This document shows positions 1 to 10,911 of a DNA stretch of 64,000 nt, piece by piece (position 1 is the stretch's first letter; the number at the start of each line of letters is the position of its first letter). Source of the stretch: Lolium rigidum (Eukaryota > Streptophyta > Magnoliopsida > Poales > Poaceae); assembly GCF_022539505.1 (NCBI RefSeq), contig NC_061510.1:99216292-99280291 (forward strand), given 5' to 3'. A program made the translations under genes and the position numbers. A model generated the notes under the pieces. The model was not told the origin of the DNA and ran no database searches. It saw only the letters and a program-made list of their open reading frames with translations.

Positions 1-175
1 TGGTTTTGATAATGATAATTGCGAAACCATATGCATTCCTCGAAGGGTCATGTCGTGGAAGAGCCATTGCAGTCTTCTCTATGATAACGCCTTACCTCTT
101 CGTCTCCTCTGCATGACCTGGTGATTCCGGCATTACGTCCTCGGGAATCGCTTAGGAAAACCCTCTTCCATCACC

Positions 176-421
176 ATGACCTCCTCTTCGTCTTCTTCCT
201 CATCAGGTCTTTCCACCCAATCCGACGAACCGCCGGCTAAACGTTTCTGCCCCTGGGCGGGCAATACCTGCGATCTTGACAGCGACTATGGCGATGCTAG
301 CGAAGAAGATGAGGACAATGAAGATCCTGCCGGTGGTTTCTCCAGCAGCAAGGATGAGCCAGCCGGGAGCAGCGCTGATGATGGCGAGGATGAGGACAGC
401 AGCGGCCCTGAGAAAGGATAG
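176..421 (+). CDS. antisense acidic Ser-rich ORF of T1 (81 aa)
   Basis: This short ORF lies next to the missing 3' LTR, on the strand opposite to gag. The protein starts with a run of eight Ser residues and then has the segment DEPPAKRFCPW, an acidic stretch DASEEDEDNEDPAGG and the tail DEPAGSSADDGEDED. The same ordered motifs occur in the 176-aa ORF of T2 at 11393-11923, which argues for protein-level conservation rather than chance. The T1 copy is shorter because it lacks the middle region found in T2. No domain is recognised. Such antisense accessory ORFs are known in Tat-type Gypsy elements, and their function is unknown. Leader and trailer sequences are also similar between the two copies. 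Confidence 0.5.
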   Translation: MTSSSSSSSSGLSTQSDEPPAKRFCPWAGNTCDLDSDYGDASEEDEDNEDPAGGFSSSKDEPAGSSADDGEDEDSSGPEKG

Positions 422-1842
422 AGCTAGGAACAATAGATGGGACAACATCCCTTCTAGTAACTTCCTTTGAGAGCAATCAGATCCTCGTGTAAGAAATCTC
501 TGCTTATCAATGAAAAAATTCCCTTTAACTTGATTTTGCCGATCGCCTTTATTCTGAGTCCGCCGATTGTCAATCCGGTAGATGTTTAATGAGCCGATGG
601 CAAAGCACCAGCTTCCAAACGGATTGCAAAACATATCGGTCTAATTGCCTTCCCAGATGTCGACTTGCAGTCCATGGAATTCAGACCCAAACTTCCAATC
701 GAACAGGTCCGATATGCAGCTTTGAGATCCCAAGGCCTTTAGACTTCCAAAAAACTCCTGGGTTAATGCCGCCAGGAAAGCCTGACGACTTTGACGTTAA
801 AGCTGACACCTCTGCTCCATAAGTGTCTGCCCACAGCTTTTCCAGCGAGGTCGCACTCCTGCGCCGCAACGAACTGTCCTAAGGCCTAACCACTGATGAT
901 GGCCCCCTCCTTCAAACTTCTCCCGTCAACCCTGGTGGTTTTATTCTGCAAGAACCCTCCTGTTCAGCATGGTTATGATGCAGAGACAACCAATTTCAAC
1001 ACCATTGGCTCGCTGCCCCCCGAGCCTCGATCAAGGCGAGAGTGAAGTTGCACCAGCCGTCTTGGGCCACTATCAGCCCCCCTACTGTAGTGCATCATTA
1101 GCCGATTCTGACCGAGTCGGTTGTCAACGGCAGAGAACTTCCCAGGTGAGCTGCCCCCCGAGTCTCTTTGATCCAATGAGGCAACCTTTGGTGAAAATGA
1201 AGTTTCAGTCCAACTGGATGACCGCCGATTGTTCTCATGATCCTAGTCCGATCTGCACATCCATGCTGTCCCTGATGTTCGGCCGGGTTGTGATCCTCAA
1301 ACCTATCGGCAAACCTCAACCCCTTAAATGAGGAAAAAGGGCCGTCTTGGACGCCCAAACTGATGCTTCTGTCGATGCTGCTGGGCTTGCACTCTTGCCG
1401 AAGGAACTGGAAGTTGTTGACGAGAGGGCCCGAGTCGCCAGGCAATCTCCATGAAGGGCCTGCTCTGGTTAGGCTTCCGCTTAAATCCCTTAGTCGATGG
1501 CAGTGCATCGGCTTTGAACCCTTAAGTCGATGACTAGGCATCGGCTGTGCTTAAAAATTTCTGCATTTTTCGTTTTTTTTTTTTATTATTAGCCGATCGA
1601 TTCATGAATCGGCTCTCCTGAATCGGCTTCCCCTGGGTACATCCTTCGTGGCTTTGTACCTCCTTCGTGCATATGCCCCCCGAGCCGAATCCTTCAAGTG
1701 ATTGAAGATATCGGCTTTTCAGCCAATTCAAGCTTTTCTCGCCACTCACCATGCGAAATAGCACATCAGTAAACAAGGGTGGTGCGAGCAATTTTAGCCG
1801 ATCGCTGGAATCATCTTCCCTTGTAGTCGTCGATCCGGCTAT

Positions 1843-3717
1843 TTACAGAATGTTGAGATTTCGAAGATCTATGGCAACGCGCCACCGGCCATCCTTTTTC
1901 TCCACAGGCATTACATTGGAAATCCTCTCGGCGTACCTGCATGGCCTGATGAACCCAGCGTCCAACAACTTCGTGATCTCCTTCTTGACTTCCTCAATCT
2001 CTTCTAGCTCGTTAGTCGATGAAAACCCATACCCCAGCTTTCCATCGCCTCCTAGGTCAATGCTGAACATAGGTAACGCGCATGTTGAGGATAACATTGG
2101 CCAATTGCTGGAGTTGGCGTCCCTCTTCATCGTTTGGGGCCGATTGTGTGGATCGGCCACCACTTCACCTTTTCCGCGGGAGCGACCGCTCTCGGGCTTA
2201 TCCTCGCCATGGCGATCTGCGAGCCCTGCCCTATTGATATCAGACGAGCCAGCTGGCTCGCGTCTCATGAAGTGGCTGGGGTCGACCATGTTGACCTCTG
2301 GAGAAGGCTGCGTGTCAACTTTCATGGCAAACTGATCGAAGAGTAACCGGCCTTGCTCTATCGCCATCTGAATTTGTCCGCGCAAGGCTTTGCAGTCGTT
2401 GGTGGCATGGGTGGACGTGTCATGCCATTTGCAGTAAGGTCTGCCGTTCATCTCTTGTAACGTGGGGATTTTATGGCCGTCGGGTAACTTCAGCTGTTTT
2501 TCCTTCGGGAGCCAATCAAAAATTTGCTCCGTTTTGCTCGGATCGAAGTCGAACCCTTTTGCGGGCTCGGGTTGCTTTGCCCACTTACAGGACACGGGTT
2601 TTGTCCCCCGGATCCGCTCAGCACTAGTGAACTCCTGATCTCTTGCAGAACCTTCATCTTTGCCCTTCTCGATCAGGGTGGCATGCTTGTACTTGCCCTG
2701 GTACAATTCTGCACGGCGCTGTTCATCCGTCGTCCACTTCTGGACCATGTCTGTGTCTGCCGACACGTATGCATCGGCATCAGCCGATGCTTGTGCACCG
2801 GCTTTCGCCTGTTTGGGGCGCCATACTTTCTTTGGCGGGCACGCCTTTGTCTCCACTATTTGCTGGATTTCCGCGGCCAGATCGGGCCGCACCCTTCTCA
2901 ACATGTACAGGTACTGTGCCTCGGCTTCTTCCAAGCTTCGCGGCCGCTGCACCCGGCGCTCCTGAGACTGGCTGAGTCCACCAGGGCACCACCTTGGTCG
3001 GTGGTACCTATCTTCCTCTCCTTCCGACTCCTCGAAGTCTTCTCCTTGAGGTGACTCAGTCCGTTTGCTCTGAGGTGGGAGAGGTCCTAGACGTTTGAAC
3101 ACGGACACCTTAGCTGCACCCTTCTTCTTTTGTTTACATTCTGGGCAATTGCCGATCGTTGGTAATCGGCTCATCCCGGAGTCCCAGCAGTGTCTGAAGA
3201 AGGGGCAGTCCCAGTGCCTATCCACGTTGTTCTGACGATACCTCCCGTCTGCATCAGACCGATGATCACTTCGATCGTCTTCGCCGTAGCAGCGACGTCG
3301 GTCGTATGGCTGATTGTAATTGCTGAGGAGATGCTTGGGTAATGGGTGTGGATGCCGTATGCTTCTCACCTCCTCCTCGGCCAGGTACCGTTTATCGTCG
3401 TCTTGGGGCCGGTCACGTGGAACGGCCTCCTCTTTCTCTTTGCCACGCGCGTGGCTGCTCTCTGCTTTGTCCGCATCACGGCGGATCACGAACCCTGCCA
3501 TATTGGCATCGAAAGAGAACCCTGGTTCTCTTATGGAGTGGCTGAGATCGATCGTGCTGACGCCAGGCAACGGACGTGTGTCTCCGTTCAGCTTGATGCC
3601 GCGCGAACGGGTTTTCTCACAGGAGCCGACGAGTTCGGTTCCGAGGACCGCTTTGACCTTGTTATGCTTGAGCTTGTCAGCCAGGTCCTCGTAGGTGACC
3701 GGAGTGCTTTCCGCCAT
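1843..3717 (-). pseudogene. rearranged gag with a reverse transcriptase stub (T1)
   Basis: The likely start is the ATG at 3717 (MAESTPVTYEDL), matching the T2 gag start MAEEQITYEDL. Compared with T2, the order of blocks is permuted. The N-terminal block runs directly into the SHSIREPGFSF block and the Cys/His region HWDCPFFRHCWD, skipping the capsid part. Only afterwards comes the KPVSCKW, YCKWHDTSTHATNDC and FAMKVD region that precedes SHSIREP in T2. The last part is an N-terminal reverse transcriptase stub (KLLDAGFIRPCRYAE, then DLRNLN) ending at a stop. No protease DTGA motif, catalytic RT or integrase is present. The frame is open for over 600 codons despite the shuffling, so the rearrangement may have occurred during reverse transcription. 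It is surely defective for movement on its own. Confidence 0.7.
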
Positions 3718-3764
3718 CTTGGATGTAGATGGCGATGTGGTGGATGTCGTGGATGTTGAAGATT

Positions 3765-3782
3765 GTCCCACCGGGCGTGCCA
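3765..3782 (-). other. primer-binding-like site of T1
   Basis: On the minus strand the sequence TGGCACGCCCGGTGGGAC follows the LTR end after a 5-nt spacer. The same site sits in T2 at 16712-16729. It ends in the TGG expected opposite a tRNA 3' CCA. I cannot name the tRNA with confidence. Confidence 0.6.
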
Positions 3783-3787
3783 GAATG

Positions 3788-4945
3788 TGTTGACGTCAGA
3801 AACCCACTGGCGGGCGGTGGCTCGGTCAACACCGTAGAGCCGGGAACAACTAGGGCTGCGGCTGGCCCCGGTCCCTCGGAGCGACGGCCCGCAAAGCCTC
3901 CCGGTCGCGCGCCGATGCAAATTGCAAGGGCGTGCCACCCGACCTATACCCGGTCGGGAAGGTGTGGATGATGCCTCGCTTAGTTTCTGCAGGGCACACA
4001 CGTACACATTAAATACGAGCCTCGATCGGCTCTCAGGTTATCCTGTGAATCGGCTCATAGAGCCGATCCACCCATGATTCGTCCAGGGTGGCCGAATATA
4101 TGGTGGTCCTGCTTGATCAAGATAAAGCGTATGAGATCTACGACGATCTGGGGTTTTCACCGCATAATCGGATCATCCTACTCACGATTGGGCCTCGCGC
4201 TCACACACGGTGATCGTAAGCCAGCCCTAGACAAGGCCTAAAAACCAACACTAGGTTGATCCTCGGAACGTCCTGTCTAGGGGCAGCAAATTACACCTCG
4301 CATGCCGCTGGATCCTCCAACCCTTTGTAAGGCCTAACTATTGCAGATATTAAACTAACCCTTGATGAATCAAGGAGCGATCGTAACGGATCAGATCTAC
4401 TAAACGATGATCAAGCGGGGTGCCGTCCCTGCACCCATGATGAGGTACAAGGACGGCTAGATGCGCTAGGGTTGCACTACGAAAGCATATGATACTAAGA
4501 ACAATGCTAACCCTAACACATCTATGATAACTACGTTGCTCGCCATCAAAAAGGCTTCGAGCACGAGCAACGCATGAACAACTAGGCAGGCTCGTGCTTG
4601 CCTAGATCGCGAGATGCGATCTAGGCAGCATGGTGCTTACCGGAGGAACCCTCGAGACGAAGGAGTTGGCGATGCGCCGAGATTGGTTTGTGTTGAACGT
4701 TGGTTGTTGTTTATTTCATAAACCCTAGATACATATTTATAGTCCAGCGGACTTTCTAATGTGGGCGTGCACCAAACCGTGCACGAGATAAATTCTAACT
4801 TCACGTAACCTACTACAGAGATACACGGGCTAACTAGCCCAAACTTGGTTAACAAGGCCGATTTACATATCTCTTCCATGCGTATATCTTCAAGTCCATC
4901 TCGATCGCGGCCCACCTCTAGCTTGGTCAAATTCCGGTGATAACA
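3788..4945 (-). repeat. 5' LTR of T1 (about 1158 bp)
   Basis: On the plus strand it starts TGTTGACGTC and ends GTGATAACA, giving TG...CA termini. It is a diverged relative of the T2 LTRs; the clearest shared blocks are the AATACGAGCC segment, the AGCCGAT inverted repeat (4049-4067), the GCCTAGATCGC...GCGATCTAGGC hairpin, and the TATA-box region. Its right neighbour (from 4946) is unrelated sequence. The matching target duplication would lie left of the window. Confidence 0.75.
4734..4741 (-). promoter_or_regulatory. TATA box in T1 LTR
   Basis: The minus strand reads GGACTATAAATATGT. The same box occurs at the corresponding place in both T2 LTRs (10904-10911 and 17674-17681), which fits an LTR promoter driving gag. 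Confidence 0.5.
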
Positions 4946-5018
4946 CAAACTTATATAACCAACAAAATTGAAACACTCATTACATCATAGTTTTATGTTG
5001 TGACAGTTCGTGACTTAC

Positions 5019-5751
5019 CAATTTTTCCAAGTGCGCGACATAGCTGCGTGATCCGGTTGCCGGATGGATCAGGACCTTAGCACTTCTGAATCTATTTTTC
5101 TCACTGATTTTCTGCTGGATGGTAGAATTAGTAACGATACTCATAGTCAAGCTTCATGCACTAGAAAATGCAGTCATAAGTCAGAATTAAGGAAAGGGCT
5201 AGTCAATTCAGTTAACAAGTTCATCTGCCATAAGCATGTAAAATGTACCAGCTTCGATTTGCATAAAATAACTGACTTTCATCTTGGAATCAATCCAGTG
5301 CTGCGCAAGCTCATTCCACTCAACGTCGTTCATCGAACTGACAGGACTTTCTTTCGGTACATCGCAGAGAAGACGGTTATTAAAGTGCTTTCTTTTAAGG
5401 ATGTGTCATTGGTGCTTAACACCTATCTGAATATACCTCTTGCATGCTGCTTTTACTGGTGAAGCATTTATATCCATGTCAAACCTAACCTAGTAGCATG
5501 GAAGAACATGCATAAGAATGGAAATCTCTGAATCAACGACATTATATAAATATTGCAGAGGGGCAAAATGGCTAGGATGGACTTACCGAAACTCCTACTA
5601 TCCCCCTTATATTTCTTCCAGTGCGAGCGCATAGGCACATGGTTCTTGACTGCATTGTGGCATTCAGCTGCAAACTTTGCAGCGACAAAAGGTGAGACTG
5701 GCCTCATCATACCTTTTTGACTAACAACTGCCAGTTTGCCAGCAACCACTA
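5019..5751 (-). pseudogene. Transposase_24 (Ptta/En/Spm)-like exons
   Basis: Three minus-strand blocks fit together. The first (about 5751-5587) encodes AGKLAVVSQKGMMRPVSPF and then HVPMRSHWKKYKGDSRSF, ending at a GTAAGT donor. The second (about 5408-5277) encodes HILKRKHFNNRLLCDVP and DVEWNELAQHWIDSKMK. The third (5111-5019) encodes KISEKNRFRSAKVL and TGSRSYVAHLEKL, ending at a second GTAAGT donor. The second and third join in phase 0. The order (His-Val-Pro...Trp, Lys-rich, Trp-Glu...His-Trp, Ser-Glu-Lys-Asn, Thr-Gly-Ser-Arg-Ser-Tyr) follows my memory of the plant Transposase_24 domain found in CACTA-related genes. An in-frame stop just upstream of the second block, a weak GTCAGT donor and no clear first exon suggest a relic. 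The start is not identified. Confidence 0.45.
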
Positions 5752-6506
5752 CACATGTAAACAATTAATGAGGTAACAATAATGGTACTACAAATGAAAT
5801 ATGAAATAAACAGACTAATAAATACAGTAAGCATGCATGCCTTTATCCCCATTACTATTCAGGGTTGCCTCCTCATGGTTAGCATCCACCCAGTGACTGA
5901 CTATGTCCACCAAGACATGCCAGTAGCATCATTACCTGTGTTCAAGGGAAGCAACCTGAGTGTGTCATTGTGCAACATAAGGTAACATAAATGCACATAA
6001 GAACTTCACAGTACAACATGCTAAATGCAGTAAGAACTTGATTGTACATCTTGCCTTCAGCGAGAGAAGAGTTTAGACGAAGGAATCTTCGACACACTGA
6101 GATTGGATTTGATTTGCATGTAGGAGGTGCCGGATCTGGAAATAAACTCTTGGGCGCTCATCTGGGCCAGAAGTCCGGTTAGCCCTCTTGTTGTTGCTAC
6201 GGTTATGTTTCCCATGTATTAACTACAACATGGATCAATGAAGCTATTATGAAAATGATAGATTGGCCTTTGCAACCAAACATAAATAAGACGAGACAAG
6301 TTGTAAATGGAGGAACTAGCACCTTAGCTGATGAGAGAGCACAGGAGGCCGCACAGATATTATTAATAAGAGTGCAAGATTATAATCTCCTTTACGTGGC
6401 TGGGATGATGATACTCCCTTTTTGTCGTAGCTGTTGAGCCTCCCCTTTTACTAATTTCTATTGTTTTTCTCCATTTCAGCATAAGATGCCAACAACATTT
6501 CTAGTG
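5752..6506. other. unassigned sequence between relic and T3
   Basis: An upstream exon of the Transposase_24-like relic may end at about 5945 on the minus strand (ACACAG before GTAATG), but I could not assign it. The rest shows no coding, repeat or RNA signal that I recognise. Confidence 0.3.
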
Positions 6507-6509
6507 TAT

Positions 6510-7247
6510 AAGTGCTGAGCACCGAGAGGAAGAACTCTGAAGGCGGAAGCAATAGCCCTCGTTCCACCCAAGCTTTGGTGAAGACCCGCTCGTCAGGATC
6601 CGGAGTTGGAGTGATGGAATCCTTGGTGAATTTCCAGGACTCCGGAGCCAGGAGCCCTTCTTTCTCTAAGGCCTTGAGCTCCGACGCCGTGACGTTGCAG
6701 GGCCACCACTGACCCTTTTACCCTTCACGGTTCCGGGCTTTGAGGCTTTGTTCTATTCCGCTTCTTGAACCTTGGCTGCCATCCGAGCTTGCCCTTCTAG
6801 TTCCGCTTGGATTTTCTCAATAATAGGGATGCGTCCGAGAAGATTGCTGGAAGAGGCGCAGTAAGGTTGAGCTAGCCTGGTGTCGGAAATGTGGGGCAGA
6901 AGGAATGCTAACGGTTCGATGAAGGTTGGCTCCGCTGAGTTTGGTGGAGGGTTACTCGGAGAATTATCGGTGAATCTAGGGGAGTTATCAAACATATTTC
7001 CGGCTGCATGCATGATAGTGAAGAACTTAAGAAGCCGGATCCTACTGTAGCTATCTTCTACAAGTCCGGTGGACTTACCGGCAATGGCGTGGCAGTTCCC
7101 GGTGGTGCCGGCGAAGGTCGAGGTCGCAAACTTGGCGTATTGGACTCCGGCGAGACCAAAGATCGACAGCGGAGCTCGTTCCCCATTCAAACGCGTGCAG
7201 CTTGGGTCGATGCGGACCTTGGAGCGACGGCGGATGAAGTTTTCCAT
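6510..7247 (-). pseudogene. antisense PF04195-like gene of T3 (broken)
   Basis: On the strand opposite to T3, the ORF starts at the ATG at 7247 (MENFIRRRSKV), about 90 bases downstream of a TATA box. It runs open to a TAG at 6753-6755, continues in the same frame (NKASKPGTVKG), then needs a frameshift near 6717 to enter GQWWPCNVTASELKALEKEG and further DERVFTKAWVERGL and PPSEFFLSVLST. These last motifs are, from memory, those of the plant family PF04195 (putative gypsy-type transposon / Transposase_28). The protein ends abruptly at the left edge of the element. The family normally continues for several hundred residues with coiled coils, so most is missing. Function is unknown in the family. 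Confidence 0.6.
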
Positions 7248-7336
7248 GAGGAAGCTCGTCGATGTAGATCCGGCGAGAGGTAGAAGATGAAGTGGTGAGG
7301 AGAGGTGAAAGAGTAAAACTGGCCGTGCGAGTGGGG

Positions 7337-7344
7337 TATTTATA
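7337..7344 (-). promoter_or_regulatory. TATA box of the antisense gene in T3
   Basis: The minus strand reads GGTCTATAAATACCCC. It is flanked on both sides by copies of CCGTGCGAG / CTCGCACGG, so the box sits between short inverted arms. The first ATG of the PF04195-like frame is about 90 bases downstream. Confidence 0.55.
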
Positions 7345-7704
7345 GACCTCGCACGGAGATTCATGAGCCAAATCCTACGGTGGGAGCGGAACGGTCGCCC
7401 CGTTGGATGACCGCCATGTGTCCTAGGTCAAATGCGGTAAAACTGAGGCGGTGGTGACCTAACAGCACATCTTCGAAATTTCCGGCTAAGATTCGCATTT
7501 CCGAAAATTTGGCACAGGAAAAGAGAAGTTATGTGAGGTATGGGCAAGAAATCTGCTAAGTTACCGTTGCGGGAAGAACGAATGATTTTCGGTTGAATGA
7601 AGTTGGAAACGATGAAGTTTTGGAAGCTCTTCGTGATTCTCTTCGGATCTGGACAGAGATAGGCGGAAGAATGATGAATCTTGAAGAACTTCGGGGGCTA
7701 CTAT

Positions 7705-8795
7705 TGTGGGTATAGTTTATGGGTATTCCAACGACATGGTCTAGATCCGGCAAACCCGGGTGGCCCATAGATGGTGATGGTGGCATATGGCCCATCGGGC
7801 GACCCAGTTGTTGTTGATAGAAGATGGATGAAGTCCAGCCTAGGAACAGGAGCCGGATCCCAACCGACCTACAGGAGTAGGCGGATCCATGAAGGCCCAT
7901 GAAGTATCCGGATTCCTGACGGCAAGATTAGATCTAGGTGGATCCTTGACGTGCACGGCAATGTATATTCCGTAGTTAGGCATCTTGTATTCTGGCTAGG
8001 ACTCTCCGTGTAAACCCTAGATCGTGGCGCCTTGATAAGCCGGATCCCGAGAGCCCTAGAGGCACAACCACAACACATTGTAACAACGCGAAAGCGCCCA
8101 GATAATTCCAGACAAGCAGCAGTAGGCCCTATCCTCGAGCAGGTGTTCTGAAGCTGGGTAAATCGCCTACCACCGTCCCGAGTGCTCTCTGCCCTATGGC
8201 CCCTACTTCTCCCCCCTCTATGAGAATCCCTCCTCCAGGGTATCGTCGAATAGGCAATGACAGTAGAGATCCCTCCAGTGGCTGCCATGGTGGAATTTCT
8301 CCCTCCAATCTTCACCGGTTCTATCTCTGTTTTGATATTTCGGTGTTGGCGCTCCTCTTCCGAGGTACATAGGGGTCCTTTTATAGGCATTTTAGGTCAA
8401 AACATCGATCTGGAGATGAATATGGATGGCTGGCAATGCTTGAGGAGGGAAAGATCCTGGGTTGCGTGGTCCCCCTCCCGGCCGCGCCACCTGGCCTCTT
8501 TCGGCCCTTCGGGCTCCCCTCGTGAGGTTCCAGTGCTCCAGGTCCTTTTCTTCGCGAAATATTAAGCCTCGACAAATCCAAGGTCAAATTGACTTTGTTT
8601 AGATCCTTGAAAGATAAAAATACATAAAACATGATTTTCCTGTTCTGCATAGTTATAACCAAAATAAAGGGAATCATTGATAAATCCCTAAAAACCAATA
8701 TAAACATGATTATAATAAACATTATATATGATGCAATTATGTGGGAATATTTATCAATAAACTACAAAGTTCATTTATGCATTTTATATGCATCA
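7705..8795 (+). repeat. 3' LTR of T3 (about 1091 bp)
   Basis: It starts TGTGGGTATAG immediately after the purine tract and ends TATATGCATCA. A possible TATA signal (CTTTTATAGG) lies near 8371. No second copy is in the window, so the right boundary rests on the TG...CA ends and the change in sequence character only. Confidence 0.5.
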
Positions 8796-9104
8796 GTGGG
8801 GTAACTGAACCATTGTCTTCTCCGGTCAATTCTTCCTACAAGCTTGGAGAAATTTCTGAGCTTTAGGTGTAGGGTTTTTCATGCTCTCAACTTTCATTCC
8901 AAAATTCGGTCCCTTGTGAGTTGCAATCAAAAATAGTGGGAATGTGATGTTTTCCTTTTTTTCATTTCTTTACACATGATGGATTACATTCGTGTTCTTA
9001 GTTTTATATGTAGTCGTCAATAGCTTGAGCCACTACTTCACTTGGATCCATCGTAAGAAAAAGAGATATTGCCTTCTGCCTGGTTCGTTTCCTGCATTGG
9101 GGAG
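8796..9104. other. unassigned AT-rich spacer
   Basis: I see no coding frame, terminal repeat or RNA gene here. It is the sequence that flanks the Harbinger-type element on the left. Confidence 0.4.
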
Positions 9105-9107
9105 TAA
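9105..9107. repeat. left TAA target duplication
   Basis: It pairs with TAA at 41687-41689 at the other end of the Harbinger-type element. Confidence 0.6.
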
Positions 9108-9429
9108 GAGCATCTATAGCAGATCCCATAAATAGCCGAAAACCAAATAATAACCGCTAGTTTACGGGTTTGATTCGAAAAACGACGCAAATCAGTTACC
9201 GTAAACGAGCCAAAACCGAAAAAAAGTTTTCAGGTCGAGACTGAAAACCCAACTCGGCCTGTATTTGTAGGGGCCAAAAGGGCAAACCGAACACAAACCC
9301 CTACTCGTGGCGCGCTGAAACTTCAGATAAGGCCAACTGCTTCCGGCGGTACATTCGCCGGACTCAAGCCAAATTCCGGTGAATCTCAACATAATCTGAC
9401 CGAGATGTAGCATCGCGACCTTGCTGGAC

Positions 9430-9750
9430 TACAACAGGACGACCGACGGTAGGTGGCGCAGCGCGGGGCGAGCTCGGGGCAAGGTGACTAGCGCCGGGGA
9501 AGGCCGGGGACGGGGCGGTGCGGGGCGAGCTCGTGCGGCGCGGGCGCGGCTCGCTGGTGGCTGGGCGGAGCAGGGGCTGGCCGGAGCGGGCCGAGCTCGT
9601 GCGGGGCAGGGGCGGGGCTGGCCGGGGCACCGCAGGCCCGGACGGGACGGGGCAGCGCGGGGCAGGCCGGGGGCGGGGCGGCTGGGGGCGAGCTCGTGCG
9701 GGGCATGCCGGGGGCGGGGCGGCTGGGGGGCGAGCTCGTGCAGGGCAGGG
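9430..9750. repeat. GC-rich degenerate repeat block
   Basis: It consists of irregular GGGGCGGG-like units with GAGCTCGTGC near 9527, 9593, 9689 and 9731. Long open frames in several phases here are a product of composition (few A/T-rich stop codons) and not convincing genes. Confidence 0.7.
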
Positions 9751-10589
9751 TGTGGTGACCCTGCATACCACTGCATGTTGTAGTATGCCAGTCGTTGATA
9801 TAACATTCACGAAGTACCAATCCGCAAATATTACAACCCTCAGAGTAGTACAACAGAACATAGCTGGTCCATAACTCATTCATTTATTATTACAAACCAT
9901 ATATATACATCATCACGGAGTTCCTCCTGGGTCTGGAGAGGAATACTCCTGGGTTCCAGGTGAACCTGTTACCTGCCAAAACCCACCGGCGGGCAATGGT
10001 TAAGCAACACGAAGAGCCGGGAGGCTCCTAGGGCCGCTTAGTGGACCCTGGCACCTCGCGTCGTCCCGCAAATCTTCCAGCCACGTCCTGGCGGTTGCTA
10101 GGGCGTGCCACCTGACCTAGACCCGATCAGGAAGGTGTTAGAGTGCTTCGATTGTTCCTGCATGGTAGACACGTAAACATTAAATACGAGCCCTATCGGC
10201 TCTCAGGTTTCCCTGTGGATCGGCTCAAAGAGCCGATCGCCCCATGGTTCTTGTTGGATTTGCAATGGCATGGGGATCCTGCTTGATCAGAACAAAGCTA
10301 AAACGATCCACGACAGCTTGGGGTTTTCACCGCATAACCGGAACGTCCTACGCGTGATCGGGCCTAGCAGATACGGAAGATGATGAAAACTACTCCTACA
10401 AGAGGCCTAAAAACCAACGTTACGTCAATTCCCGGATCATCCCTTGTAGGAACGGTAAACAACACCTAACGCACTACCGGATCGTCCGACCCCAACATAA
10501 GGCCTAACTATGCAGATATTAAACTAATCCCTGCGGAGCAAGGAGCAACTATAACGGATTAGATCTACTAAGTTACGAGCAAGCAAGAT

Positions 10590-10623
10590 GCTGCCCTTAC
10601 ACCCGTAAAGGTGTAAGGGCAGC
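10590..10623. repeat. perfect 14-bp inverted repeat in T2 LTR
   Basis: The arms GCTGCCCTTACACC and GGTGTAAGGGCAGC are separated by six bases. It is retained in the other LTR (about 17360-17393) but has decayed in the T1 LTR. Confidence 0.8.
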
Positions 10624-10903
10624 TAGGTGTCGAGGGACGGCATTGCCACGCAGATATGCACGAGAAAGCATCAATGCAAGCCCCTAAACACCTAATGATA
10701 AGTAGTACTGCTCGCCATCAACAAGGCTTCAGCACGAGCAGTACAAGGTAGACGAATAAACGTATACTGCCTAGATCGCTAGATGCGATCTAGGCAGCAT
10801 GGTGCTTACCCGGGAGAAACCCTCGAAGGAAGGGGTGGCGATGCGCCTGATTTGTGTTTGTTTGAACGATGATTGTCCTCCTTTCTCGATAACCCTAGAT
10901 ACA

Positions 10904-10911
10904 TATTTATA
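10904..10911 (-). promoter_or_regulatory. TATA box in T2 LTR
   Basis: The minus strand reads GGACTATAAATATGT, as in T1. Confidence 0.5.

Larger units (their letters stand above)
1..4945 (-). mobile_element. Gypsy LTR retrotransposon T1 (partial, 5' LTR side)
   Basis: The sense strand is minus. The element has a 5' LTR at 3788-4945, a primer-binding-like site at 3765-3782, a gag-derived frame at 1843-3717 and an antisense ORF at 176-421. The first bases match the DNA just inside the 3' LTR of T2 (from about 11144), so the window starts a few bases inside the T1 3' LTR, which is not included. Integrase and most of the reverse transcriptase are absent, so T1 is non-autonomous. The layout (gag-protease type plus an antisense ORF beside the 3' LTR) resembles Tat/Ogre-like Gypsy elements; this clade assignment is an inference. 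Confidence 0.8.
6507..8795 (+). mobile_element. truncated Gypsy element T3 with 3' LTR
   Basis: The right part is a single LTR (7705-8795) preceded by the plus-strand purine tract TCGGGGGCTACTAT, the position and form of a polypurine tract, so the element reads on the plus strand. The left part holds an antisense gene (minus strand) cut off at about 6507 in the middle of a conserved protein motif. No gag, pol, primer site or 5' LTR is present. It is therefore a 5'-truncated element whose left breakpoint lies about at 6507. Confidence 0.65.

Noticed and set aside
2524..3694. Plus-strand frames opposite the T1 gag
   Set aside because: They mirror the codons of gag on the other strand and have no independent motif or conservation in T2.
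9421..9883. Five overlapping open frames of 118-171 codons on both strands
   Set aside because: The DNA is extremely GC-rich and repetitive, so stops are rare in all phases. The frames are simple Ala/Gly/Arg/Pro repeats without a start context or domain.
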